This document shows, in pieces, positions 6,622 through 13,438 of a stretch of 19,660 nucleotides of DNA. Origin of the DNA: Pseudomonadota bacterium (lineage in GTDB: Bacteria > Myxococcota_A > Polyangia > Polyangiales > Polyangiaceae); assembly GCA_023431345.1 (NCBI GenBank), contig JAEYWK010000254.1:1-19660 (forward strand), given 5' to 3'. Under the pieces are notes generated by a model. That model had not been told where the DNA came from. It worked only from the letters and a program-made list of their open reading frames with translations, and searched no databases. Numbering within the stretch: position 1 is the stretch's first letter; every line of letters begins with the position of its first letter. The position numbers and the translations under genes are program-made.

Positions 6622-7530
6622 ATGCGCGCTGTCGCGGCCGGACTCACTGACGTAGGACTCCAGCGGGATCACAACGAAGACAGCTTTGCGATCCTACAGG
6701 ACCACGAGCTTTACATCGTTGCGGACGGGATGGGCGGCCATCGCGCGGGCGATGTAGCGAGCAAGCTCGCGACCGAGGCCATCGTCGAGTTCTTCCGCGC
6801 TACGGCGGCTGAAGATTTCACGTGGCCCTTCCACTTCGACTCCCGGATGTCGGAGGAAGAGAATCGGCTGCTGACCGGCATCAAGATCGCCAATCGCCAG
6901 ATCGTCGAGCGCAGCTCACGTTCGCGTGAGTGCCACGGGATGGGCACCACCGTCGTGGGCTGTCTGTTCAGCGGCAAGAAGGGCAAAATGTACATCGGTC
7001 ACGTGGGCGACAGCCGCGCGTACCGCGTACGCGGCGGCGAGATCCGCCAGATGACCCGCGATCACTCGCTGGTGAACGACTACCTGCTCGCGATGCCCGA
7101 GCTCACGGAAGAGCAGAAGAGCGAGCTGCCCAAGAACGTGATCACCCGCGCGCTCGGCATGCAAGAGCACGTGAGCGTGGATCTGCTGGGGGACGACGCG
7201 TCCGTGGGCGACTGTTACATCCTCTGCTCCGACGGCCTCAGCGGCATGATCGAAGACGGCGAGATCCTCCAGATCGTGGCGAGCTCGCCGACGATCGAAG
7301 AGGCATGTCGCAAGCTGATCGCGCTCGCCAACGAGCACGGCGGCGAAGACAACATCACGGCCGTGCTCGTGAAGATCGAGGACGAGCCGAGCGGCGAGAA
7401 GGTGAGCCTGTCGGACACCATGCCCACTCCGCTCACCAGCCGCCTACGTCAAGGGTCCGCGGTTGGCCCCACGCAGCCCGACGCCCACGCCGACACGCCT
7501 CCTGCCGGCGAGACGAAGCCCAAAGAGTAG
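6622..7530 (+). CDS. PP2C-type Ser/Thr protein phosphatase
   Basis: The product has 302 residues. The catalytic PP2C domain covers about 5-252, with all metal-binding motifs: GLQRDHNEDSF (12-22), VADGMGGHRAG (33-43), GMGTTVVG (106-113), GHVGDSRAYRVRGG (126-139), TRDHSLV (145-151), ITRALG (174-179), CSDGLSGMI (202-210) and GGEDNITAVLV (240-250). The Asp residues at 35, 204 and 243 that hold the two metal ions are present, so it should be active against phospho-Ser/Thr proteins. The tail (253-302) is polar and Pro/Thr-rich with no membrane segment, so the enzyme is cytosolic. It lies on the same strand as the kinase, one gene downstream, and is the obvious candidate to oppose it. GAGG (6614-6617) stands four bases before the ATG. 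Confidence 0.96.
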   Translation: MRAVAAGLTDVGLQRDHNEDSFAILQDHELYIVADGMGGHRAGDVASKLATEAIVEFFRATAAEDFTWPFHFDSRMSEEENRLLTGIKIANRQIVERSSRSRECHGMGTTVVGCLFSGKKGKMYIGHVGDSRAYRVRGGEIRQMTRDHSLVNDYLLAMPELTEEQKSELPKNVITRALGMQEHVSVDLLGDDASVGDCYILCSDGLSGMIEDGEILQIVASSPTIEEACRKLIALANEHGGEDNITAVLVKIEDEPSGEKVSLSDTMPTPLTSRLRQGSAVGPTQPDAHADTPPAGETKPKE

Positions 7531-7545
7531 GCGGGGACGCGGAGC

Positions 7546-7564
7546 CGGCTCGGCACGCGAGCCG
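7546..7564 (+). terminator. Short hairpin after the PP2C gene
   Basis: CGGCTCG (7546-7552) pairs with CGAGCCG (7558-7564) around a 5-base loop, 15 bp after the phosphatase stop codon. No T-run follows on the plus strand, so it is a weak candidate for transcription termination or mRNA end protection. Confidence 0.35.
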
Positions 7565-7578
7565 CGACACGAGCGCGT

Positions 7579-7624
7579 ACACAAAGAAAGTCAGCGCCCA
7601 GCGAGGTTCGTCGCAGGGCGCTGA
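7579..7624 (-). terminator. Intrinsic terminator of the cysteine-rich lipoprotein gene
   Basis: TCAGCGCCC (7591-7599) pairs perfectly with GGGCGCTGA (7616-7624). Inside, after one A/A mismatch, GCGA pairs with TCGC, leaving the loop GGTTCG. Read on the minus strand, the stem is followed directly by CTTTCTTTGTGT (7579-7590). A GC-rich stem with a T-rich tail about 30 bases after the stop codon of the minus-strand gene is a convincing intrinsic terminator. Confidence 0.75.
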
Positions 7625-7655
7625 GAGGGCGCTTGGCTGCTGTTCTACGGCTGCT

Positions 7656-8228
7656 CTACTTCGAGCAGTTTTCGAACACGAAGGTGCCTTCCGCTTTGCA
7701 CGAGTCGGAGGGAGGGGCTTCCACCGAAGGGCACGTGAAATGCGCCCACATGCTGCCGGGCTGCACGTCGGAGGTCGTGATCACGCAGTTGGCGGAAGGC
7801 GAGATCAGCGCTGCAGAGAGGCTGCGCGAGTTGGCGACGATGATCTGGGCGGTGCCCTTGCCGTCGGCGCCGAGCGTGCCGCTCAAAACCTGCAGAGATT
7901 GCCCCGAGCGCGCGATTTTTCCCGAGAACGTGTAGCCAGCGCTGCCGCCCTTGACGCTACAGCTCAAGTCCGCGCCGCTCTCGCCATCGATCGCTCGGTG
8001 CAGGTACGTGTCGTCGTCCAGTGCTTCGGCCGGCTTGGTGGCGCGCACCTCGGGCACGTCATAAGTGAACGCGGCTCCTGCGGGGCATGCCTTGCCGGCA
8101 GGCGGAGGAGAAACGCCAGCCACGCTCGCAATGAAGGCCCCCTGCACCGGCGGGGGCACGGGATCACTGCAAGACAATGACCCGAAGGCAATCAGGGCCG
8201 TGACATACCAGCGCAACGACACGTTCAT
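7656..8228 (-). CDS. Cysteine-rich probable lipoprotein of unknown function
   Basis: The product has 190 residues. It starts with a signal sequence (MNVSLRWYVTALIAFGSLSC). Cys20 sits where a lipidated cysteine would be, but the preceding Ser-Leu-Ser is not a canonical lipobox, so ordinary cleavage is possible. The mature part holds six further cysteines (48, 90, 148, 166, 177, 188), enough for three disulfides, which fits an exported protein. The middle is Ser/Gly-rich and probably beta-strand. I do not recognise the family. The frame is open 28 codons upstream, but the ATG at 8228 is chosen because it begins the signal sequence and has AGGAG (8237-8241) eight bases ahead. It stands alone, convergent with the PP2C gene and followed by a strong terminator. 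Confidence 0.75.
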   Translation of the reverse strand: MNVSLRWYVTALIAFGSLSCSDPVPPPVQGAFIASVAGVSPPPAGKACPAGAAFTYDVPEVRATKPAEALDDDTYLHRAIDGESGADLSCSVKGGSAGYTFSGKIARSGQSLQVLSGTLGADGKGTAQIIVANSRSLSAALISPSANCVITTSDVQPGSMWAHFTCPSVEAPPSDSCKAEGTFVFENCSK

Positions 8229-8698
8229 CGGAGACTCTCCTCTGGCGCCCCTCGCTCCGAGCGGGGGATAATCGGGTAAACGACGGGCTTCCGCGCCGGG
8301 AGCGAGACCCAACGGCGAATCCGTCGGTGCAGAATCAGCTGCGGCATCACCACTCCCTCATGAGTAGCTCGGAGGCCGTTACAGGTCCACGGGAAACAGC
8401 GCCGCCCCGCCGCGCGCTGAGCTCACCCCACCCACGCCCTGGTCTTTCCGAGTCGACGGCGTGCAACCTGGCCAATGGGCGGGTGACGAGCGCGCTCGAG
8501 CCAGGGCGAGCAAGTCCGCCCGCGCTGGGGGCCCCCGCAGGATCGGGGGGGCGACCAAGGCCCCGTGAGGGAGGCACGGAGCCGGACTCCCCACGGCTCG
8601 TGTTGCTGCAAGCAGCGATTGTGCCGCCACGTCCAGAGCCGCTGAGGGGTTGCGACGCGGTGTTCGACAGGCAGCTCCATCCTACGGCACTATTCCGG
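8229..8698. other. 470-bp intergenic region between two divergent exported-protein genes
   Basis: No convincing gene is seen here. Open frames cross it on both strands, including a 124-codon in-frame extension of the downstream esterase gene, but they are Pro/Arg/Gly-rich and look like GC-driven chance frames. The left edge holds the lipoprotein ribosome binding site and a small imperfect GC hairpin (about 8247-8266). No clear sigma70 promoter is seen for either gene. The length suggests a regulatory region or decayed sequence. Confidence 0.4.
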
Positions 8699-9592
8699 AT
8701 GAGCGCCGGTTGGCGCGCGATGGGCGCGAATATGTGGCGACTGATTCTCGTGTTGCTCTGCCTCCTTGGCTGCGGTGCTCGCACGGATTTCGAGACGGAC
8801 ATCGACGCTCGTGCCCCCGCTCCCCCCGCTTCCTCCAGCTATCGCGTCTACGATGTCTTGTGGCGCACGGCGCCGAGCCAGAGCAACGGCTACGGCACGA
8901 ATGCGGGGCTCGCGTATACTAACGCCGACGTACCTTATTGGGATAGCTACGTCACGACGCGCCCCACGGACGCCGATCTGTCGAAGAACGCCGAGGCTTT
9001 CACGAGTATTCACGGGGGGCATGGCGCTGACTCCGCAATCGCGAAGGCGATGGTCGAGGGCGGGCTACACCCGATCATCGTCAACGTCTCACGCGGGTCG
9101 ACGTTCTCTGCGCAGTGGATCCATCGCGTTCCGCCCGAGGCCGTGTACATGAACGCGCGAGCCGAGGTCGAGCAGGCTTGGGCTGCGCTTCAAGCGCTCA
9201 AGCCCGACGCGACCTTTCGTCATTGGCACGTCATCGACCAGGGCGAGGCGGAAATCCGCTACGGTTACCCGACGCCCGCTGCGTCCCAGCTCGCGGTGAT
9301 CCATGCTTGGGAAAGCAACGCGAATGCAGCGCACGCTTGGCTCGAAGACGTGATCGGAGCCGCCATCGATCGGCTTTGCTTTCTCACCAACTACAACATC
9401 TCGAAGGCTTCGGCGTCCGCTTCGATTCGCGCGCAGCAGCTGAGCTGGGCGGGCCCGAATCGCGCGATCGACCGCGACTCCCTGCGCTGGGAGAGCGACG
9501 GCGTCCACCTGCAGGCCCAGGGCTACATCGACGCCGGCACCGCTGCCGGGCGACGCCTCGTCGAGCTCACCAGCTCGGGAGCACAGCAGTGA
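8699..9592 (+). CDS. SGNH/SASA-type carbohydrate-esterase-like lipoprotein
   Basis: From the ATG at 8699 the product has 297 residues. Residues about 13-25 (WRLILVLLCLLGC) are a signal sequence ending in a clean lipobox, LLGC, giving a lipidated Cys25. The mature protein begins CGARTD and then a Pro/Ala/Ser linker. The catalytic region has APSQSNGYG (58-66, candidate nucleophile Ser62), IHGGHG (104-109), the QGE motif in VIDQGEAE (178-185) and ESDGVHLQAQGY (265-276) with the Asp267/His270 pair. The order QSN, QGE, DxxH is that of the sialate-O-acetylesterase-like SASA branch of SGNH hydrolases, so it probably removes acetyl or other acyl groups from a polysaccharide outside the cell. The substrate is unknown. 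Starts at 8720 and 8732 are also possible; the ribosome binding site is poor at all three. Confidence 0.78.
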   Translation: MSAGWRAMGANMWRLILVLLCLLGCGARTDFETDIDARAPAPPASSSYRVYDVLWRTAPSQSNGYGTNAGLAYTNADVPYWDSYVTTRPTDADLSKNAEAFTSIHGGHGADSAIAKAMVEGGLHPIIVNVSRGSTFSAQWIHRVPPEAVYMNARAEVEQAWAALQALKPDATFRHWHVIDQGEAEIRYGYPTPAASQLAVIHAWESNANAAHAWLEDVIGAAIDRLCFLTNYNISKASASASIRAQQLSWAGPNRAIDRDSLRWESDGVHLQAQGYIDAGTAAGRRLVELTSSGAQQ

Positions 9593-9611
9593 CTGGCGTC
9601 GTCCAACAGCG

Positions 9612-9630
9612 CCCCGCGTCGTGAGCGGGG
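9612..9630 (+). terminator. Hairpin after the esterase gene
   Basis: CCCCGC (9612-9617) pairs with GCGGGG (9625-9630) around a 7-base loop, 20 bases after the stop codon at 9592. It lacks a T-run, so it is a moderate candidate only. Confidence 0.35.
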
Positions 9631-9675
9631 TCGCATGCCAAACGCCGCCTGGAGACGTTGGCCTATTCTTTAGTG

Positions 9676-9689
9676 TCCGCTAGCGCGGA
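9676..9689 (-). terminator. Small hairpin behind tRNA-His
   Basis: On the minus strand TCCGC, a 4-base loop GCTA and GCGGA form a 5-bp stem, three bases after the encoded CCA end of the tRNA. It may stop transcription or guide 3' processing. The following sequence is AT-richer than its surroundings but has no T-run. Confidence 0.35.
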
Positions 9690-9692
9690 AGA

Positions 9693-9768
9693 TGGGGTGA
9701 ATGACGGGGATCGAACCCGCGACAACCGGAGCCACAATCCAGTGCTCTACCACTGAGCTACATCCACC
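9693..9768 (-). tRNA. tRNA-His (anticodon GTG)
   Basis: The minus strand folds into a full cloverleaf. The acceptor stem is GTGGATG with CATTCAC (one G-T pair). The D arm contains TAGCTCAGTGGTAGAGC, and the anticodon arm is CTGGA / TTGTGGC / TCCGG with GTG at 9733-9735. The T arm carries GGGTTCGATCCCC. A G at position -1 (9768) faces C73, the hallmark of tRNA-His needed by histidyl-tRNA synthetase. The 3' CCA is encoded (9693-9695). No promoter is clear; a poor TTGGGA / 18 bp / TACCAA pair at 9891-9920 would give a leader of more than 100 bases. No integrase gene or repeated tRNA end is near, so there is no sign it is used as an attachment site. Confidence 0.97.
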
Positions 9769-9991
9769 ATGCTGGCTTTCCTGCCGTTTGTAGTCGAATC
9801 GTTCGGTTTTGTGTCCTTTTTCTGCTCCGTGGCCGCGGCCCTGAAGTTCTGCAGGAAAGTTAGAACCTCTCGCCGCCGCGGGAGGCGGGCTTGGTAGCAC
9901 AGGGCGGGGGATTGTCCCAAGAGAAACCGTCCAGCGCCAGCGCCGGGCACCGCGGCCGCGAGCCGGGGCGCATTCGGGCGCGCATTTCGCC

Positions 9992-11065
9992 CTAGAGCCG
10001 CCAGTACTGCGCCTGCGCTCGCCGGACTTGCTCCAAGGCTTCGACCTCCTGGCGAAAGAGCTCGCGGCCAGCGGGAGCCGACGCGGCGGATGCAGGTAAG
10101 GGCGCGCGCGCCGCGGTGGCGAGCAGGACCGTGGCCACCGCGTCTGCAGACTCGGTCAGGGCTTCGAGATCGTAGCCGCCTTCGAGCACCACGCCGAGCG
10201 GGCAGTCGCGGAGGCTCGCGAGCAGGCTCCGCGTCATCTCGGCGTACGCGCCAGCGCTCAGCTCCATCTGGGCGAGCGGGTCGCGCGCGTGGGCGTCGAA
10301 TCCGCAGCTGACGAGCGCGAAGTCCGGCGCGAACTGCTCGACGATGGGCAGGACGACCTGCTGGAGCGCGGCGCGATAGACGGCGTCGCCGCCGCCGGGC
10401 GGCAGCGGAACGTTGACGTTGCGGCCCCGGCCCTCTGCCGTTCCGGTGTCGCTCGCGGCGCCGGTCCCCGGATAGTTGGGGTATTGGTGCAGTGAGACGA
10501 ACAGCACGCTGGGGTCGTCGTAGAAGATCGCTTCGGTGCCGTTGCCGTGGTGCACGTCCCAATCGAGCACGAGCACGCGGCGCCGGCCGAGCCGACGCGC
10601 CTCCGCGGCGGCGAGAGCGACGTTGTTGAGCAGGCAGAAGCCCATCGCCCGGTCCGCGAGGGCGTGGTGCCCCGGCGGACGAGGCACCGCGAAGCCAACG
10701 GGGGCGTCGCCGCGATGGAGCGCCAGAGCCAGAGACAGCGCGCTGCCGGCGGCGCGGCGCGCGGCCGCCACTGAGCCCGGCGAGAGGAACGTGTCCGAGT
10801 CGAGGAAGCCGCTCTTGCCGGCCATTTGGCCGAGCTGATCCACGTAGGCTGCGTCATGGACGCGCGCGAGCTCGTCATCAGTCGCGTCGCGAGTAGCCAT
10901 CGGGCGATAGGTGATGGGGAGCCGCGCCGCCGCGCGCTCGAGCCCGGCCTGCACCGCGAGCAGGCGCTCGGGCCGCTCGGGGTGTCCGGGGGGCGAGACG
11001 TGGCTCGAGAAGAGCGGATCCTGCGCGAGGAGCACGGTCGATGAAGGAGCGGATTGGGGCGCCAT
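9992..11065 (-). CDS. Histone-deacetylase-family (class II-like) amidohydrolase
   Basis: The product has 357 residues, the usual size for bacterial HDAC-like enzymes. It is a zinc-dependent hydrolase of acetyl-amide bonds (acetyl-lysine or acetylpolyamines). Motifs in order are HPERPERL (28-35), RPPGHHA (129-135, catalytic His133 and His134), GFCLLNN (142-148), LDWDVHHGNGT (167-177, zinc ligands Asp170 and His172), SLHQYPNYPGTG (191-202), CGFDAHARDPL (254-264, zinc ligand Asp257) and LEGGYDL (294-300, Tyr298). All catalytic positions are present. The HQYPNYPGTG loop and FDAHARDPL match the class II/HDAC6-like bacterial group better than AcuC. It is cytosolic with no signal sequence. No acetyltransferase is adjacent. 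It is divergent from the sensor gene, sharing a 126-bp region. The Shine-Dalgarno sequence is weak. Confidence 0.94.
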   Translation of the reverse strand: MAPQSAPSSTVLLAQDPLFSSHVSPPGHPERPERLLAVQAGLERAAARLPITYRPMATRDATDDELARVHDAAYVDQLGQMAGKSGFLDSDTFLSPGSVAAARRAAGSALSLALALHRGDAPVGFAVPRPPGHHALADRAMGFCLLNNVALAAAEARRLGRRRVLVLDWDVHHGNGTEAIFYDDPSVLFVSLHQYPNYPGTGAASDTGTAEGRGRNVNVPLPPGGGDAVYRAALQQVVLPIVEQFAPDFALVSCGFDAHARDPLAQMELSAGAYAEMTRSLLASLRDCPLGVVLEGGYDLEALTESADAVATVLLATAARAPLPASAASAPAGRELFRQEVEALEQVRRAQAQYWRL

Positions 11066-11100
11066 CGGTTTGGGCTTTTCGTGAAGCAGGTGATTGGTGG

Positions 11101-11120
11101 TAACGTCCTAGGTCACGTTA
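11101..11120. promoter_or_regulatory. Inverted repeat between the HDAC-like and sensor genes
   Basis: TAACGT (11101-11106) and ACGTTA (11115-11120) form a perfect 6-bp dyad with an 8-bp centre that contains the palindrome CCTAGG. It sits roughly midway in the divergent 126-bp region and is AT-richer than its surroundings. A regulator bound here could control both genes; the binder is unknown. Confidence 0.4.
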
Positions 11121-11191
11121 GCTGTAGCGCGCTTGCAGCTAGCAGCAGCGATCGCCCGCCTGTGGGGCTACCCGCGCAAGGGGCCACCAGA

Positions 11192-12367
11192 ATGCGTTCC
11201 AAGATCATTGCCGTCAACGCAGGTATCGTCACCGTCATCGCCATCCTGACCTACGTTCTCCTCCAAACCTCATTGAAGGAGGTGGTGCAGAACCCTGCTC
11301 AGCGGAAGAAGGAGGTGGCACAAGCGCTCCGAGCTGCCAGCGCTCAGCTCGCGCTCGACGCCCTGCGCCTCGAGCGCTGGCTCGAGCAGAGCGCCGCCGC
11401 CGAGTCGACGCGCAACGTGCTAGCGCTCGGCACGCCCGAGGCCCGCAGCGAGGCGGCTACCGCGGAGGCCAACCGGCTGCGCGACGCGGCCGTCGATCAA
11501 TCGACGTTCGCGCGCATGGCGCCCTCGCTGGTGCTCTTCGTCGACGCGCAGGGAGTGGTCGTCGGCCGCAACGGATCGGCCCTGATGCGGGGCGAGCAGA
11601 TCGCCAAGCAGTACCCGTCGTTGGAGGATTCGCTCAAGACGGGCATGACCGGCAGCGCGGTGTGGGTCAACAAACAACGGCAAGAGCAAATGCTGGTGAG
11701 CTTTGCGCCGCTCCACAGCGAGACCGGGGCCGTCACGGGGGCGCTCGTCGTGGGCACTCCGTTGAGCGACGAACGCCTCACGCGCACCAGCGACCTCACG
11801 AGCGGTCACACCCTGATGTTCGGGCTCGTGAGCGACGCGAACCTGTCGGTTATCGCCGACAGCGCCGCCACCGCCGACGATCTCAGCGCGGCCAACGACG
11901 GCGCCGTGGTGGCGGCGGCCCGTCAAGCCATGAGCTCGGGCGGAGTTGCGGCCGCGGACGCCGCGCTTCAAGACCGCCTTTACGGCGCCGTCGCCGTCGA
12001 CGGCTACGGCAAGACGGACGCGGTGCTCATCGCGTCGCTGCCATCTTCCCTGGTGGGCAGCCTGAACGGCCTGCTTTGGCCGGTGCTCGCGATCGGCGGT
12101 CTCGGCCTCGTGCTGGTGGTGGTGGGCGGCGTCCTGCTCGGGAACTATATTTCCGCGCCCATCTCCGAGCTGGAAGACGGCCTGCTCGCGATCATGAACG
12201 GCCAGTCCGATCTGCGCTTCCAGCTGGAGCACCCAGAGCTGGGCGGCCTCGTGTTCCGCATCAACTCGCTGCTGAACGCCATGGCGGGGGTAGCTGAAGA
12301 CACGACCGACGATCAGGGGCGACCCTCCCAGGGTCCGAGCGCGCAGGGTTTTCAGGATCCTGGCTGA
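11192..12367 (+). CDS. Two-transmembrane sensor protein with HAMP-like segment and no output domain
   Basis: From the ATG at 11192 the product has 391 residues. The first membrane helix is at about 5-25, a periplasmic sensor region at 26-290, and the second helix at about 294-317. The periplasmic part looks like a Cache-type fold: a long helix (35-75), then strands such as SLVLFVDAQGVVVGRNG (112-128), MLVSFAPLHSETGAVTGALVVG (167-188) and a second half around 208-282. After helix two, SAPISELEDGLLAIMNG (321-337) resembles a HAMP linker, and then the protein ends in a polar Gln/Gly-rich tail. No kinase, methyl-accepting, cyclase or phosphatase domain follows. The start is set by AAGGGG (11178-11183), eight bases before the ATG; upstream codons do not look like coding sequence. 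The partner, if any, is unknown. Confidence 0.72.
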   Translation: MRSKIIAVNAGIVTVIAILTYVLLQTSLKEVVQNPAQRKKEVAQALRAASAQLALDALRLERWLEQSAAAESTRNVLALGTPEARSEAATAEANRLRDAAVDQSTFARMAPSLVLFVDAQGVVVGRNGSALMRGEQIAKQYPSLEDSLKTGMTGSAVWVNKQRQEQMLVSFAPLHSETGAVTGALVVGTPLSDERLTRTSDLTSGHTLMFGLVSDANLSVIADSAATADDLSAANDGAVVAAARQAMSSGGVAAADAALQDRLYGAVAVDGYGKTDAVLIASLPSSLVGSLNGLLWPVLAIGGLGLVLVVVGGVLLGNYISAPISELEDGLLAIMNGQSDLRFQLEHPELGGLVFRINSLLNAMAGVAEDTTDDQGRPSQGPSAQGFQDPG

Positions 12368-12427
12368 GGGCAGGGGAGCGGTTCGTACGCCGCCTGTACC
12401 AAACTGACCCTAAAGGTCTGGAACTCC

Positions 12428-12460
12428 AGGCGCGTCGCGGTATACCGTGGCGCGCCTTTT
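12428..12460 (+). terminator. Terminator or operator dyad after the sensor gene
   Basis: AGGCGCG (12428-12434) pairs with CGCGCCT (12451-12457), and the centre CGGTATACCG is itself a perfect palindrome. The three bases between on each side give one normal and two G-T pairs, so a 13-bp stem with a TATA loop can form, followed by a TTTT run (12457-12460). It lies 60 bases after the sensor stop and 25 before the HEAT gene start. Intrinsic terminator is the best reading, but the symmetry would also suit an operator. Confidence 0.6.
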
Positions 12461-12485
12461 CGCCATCACGAGCATCGCGTCAAAC

Positions 12486-13226
12486 ATGGGTCTCTTCGAT
12501 TTTCTGGGTAAGAAAAAGCCGAACCAAAACGAGCCTGGCTCGGCTCGTGAAGTGATGCGCTTTGAGCGCGTCGTGGGCAACAAGCTCTCGCAGAACATCG
12601 ATCGTCAAGAAGCGATCGAAGCTCTGTCGAAGATGGGCACGCGCGCCAGCGCGGCGGCGTTGCTCAAGCGCTTCGATTGGCTGATGGATCCGACGATCCT
12701 CGACTCCGAAGAGAAGGAAGCCGCCCTCGCCGGCGTCGTTCGCTCGGGCGAGGACGCCATCGAGCCCATCCGCGCGTACTGTCGCAAGTCGGAGAGCTTG
12801 CTGTGGCCGATCAAGGCCCTGCGCAAGATCGTGCCTCCAGAGCGGCTCGCCGACGAGCTCCTCGCCCTCCTCGATCAGTTCGACACCGAGTACATCCGCA
12901 ACCCGGAGCCGAAGATTCAGCTCATCACCGAGCTCGCTCATCACACCACCGAAGACGTGCGCGTCGCGGTGGAGCCGTTCTTGAACGACGCGAGCGAGCC
13001 GGTTCGTTTCGCCGCCGCCACCACGCTGTTCGCGCTCGGGCTGGAAGAGAGCGTGCCGTCGCTGGTGGCCGCGCTCGAAACTGAGGAATCGCTGCGCATC
13101 AAGAACCGCATCGCGCAGGGCCTGCTCGATCGCCGCTGGGCCATCCCCGACGAGCAGCTCGCCACCTGCAAGCAAGCCCTCCCCACCGACTACCGCCTCG
13201 ACGGCACCCTCATCGCCCGCCGCTGA
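12486..13226 (+). CDS. HEAT-repeat-like cytoplasmic protein
   Basis: The product has 246 residues and starts MGLFDFLGKKKP, a common N-terminus of soluble bacterial adaptor-like proteins. The rest is almost all helix pairs of HEAT type, most visible at about 40-62 (QEAIEALSKMGTRASAAALL), 78-97, 105-130, 150-167 and 171-200 (EPVRFAAATTLFALG, then VPSLVAALE). Such solenoids are protein-binding scaffolds; no catalytic motif is seen and I cannot name a partner. There is no signal sequence. An ATG at 12447 is in frame but would lie inside the upstream hairpin and add residues unlike the family, so 12486 is preferred, although its ribosome binding site is weak. It is probably monocistronic and convergent with the outer-membrane barrel operon. 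Confidence 0.82.
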   Translation: MGLFDFLGKKKPNQNEPGSAREVMRFERVVGNKLSQNIDRQEAIEALSKMGTRASAAALLKRFDWLMDPTILDSEEKEAALAGVVRSGEDAIEPIRAYCRKSESLLWPIKALRKIVPPERLADELLALLDQFDTEYIRNPEPKIQLITELAHHTTEDVRVAVEPFLNDASEPVRFAAATTLFALGLEESVPSLVAALETEESLRIKNRIAQGLLDRRWAIPDEQLATCKQALPTDYRLDGTLIARR

Positions 13227-13230
13227 GCCG

Positions 13231-13300
13231 GTCAGCGGTCGGTCAGCCATCAGCGGTTAGTTGGTGGTTAGCGATCAGCGCGAGCAGCCAGCGGTCGAGC
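13231..13300. repeat. Imperfect short repeats (CAGCGGT family) after the HEAT gene
   Basis: CAGCGGT occurs at 13233, 13251 and 13289, interleaved with related GTCAGC, GGTTAG and GATCAGC words, all in the first 75 bases after the HEAT gene stop; GGTCAGCAGTCAGC recurs near 13469. It looks like decayed slippage repeats. Apart from this, the purine repeat and the terminator listed separately, I see nothing in the 372-bp gap from 13227 to 13598. Confidence 0.45.
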
Positions 13301-13438
13301 GGTTACCAATCAACATTCGCCGATCGCGCGCGAAGCGTTAGAGCGCCGAGTGGATCGACGCAAGCGACGATGCAGCGCGGCGCCCCCAAGAAGCCGTGAG
13401 GCACCGCCTGGCGTCGTCACCTCCCCGCACGAAAAATC

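Noticed and set aside
5568..6647. 359-codon open frame on the minus strand across the kinase tail and frr
   Set aside because: It is antisense to frr and the kinase; no family features.
6930..8180. 416-codon open frame on the plus strand
   Set aside because: It runs out of frame through the PP2C gene, its terminator region and antisense to the lipoprotein gene; the translation is Arg/His-rich with no domain.
8327..8698. 124-codon upstream extension of the esterase gene
   Set aside because: The frame is open, but the residues are Pro/Arg/Gly-rich and would place the signal sequence and lipobox in the middle of the protein, which is impossible for a lipoprotein.
9593..9991. Integrated element at tRNA-His
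   Set aside because: tRNA 3' ends are common integration sites, but there is no integrase, no repeat of the tRNA end and no foreign-looking genes nearby.
9747..10562. 271-codon minus-strand open frame overlapping tRNA-His and the HDAC-like gene
   Set aside because: It overlaps the tRNA and is in a different frame from a complete HDAC-family gene on the same strand; Arg/Ala-rich shadow.
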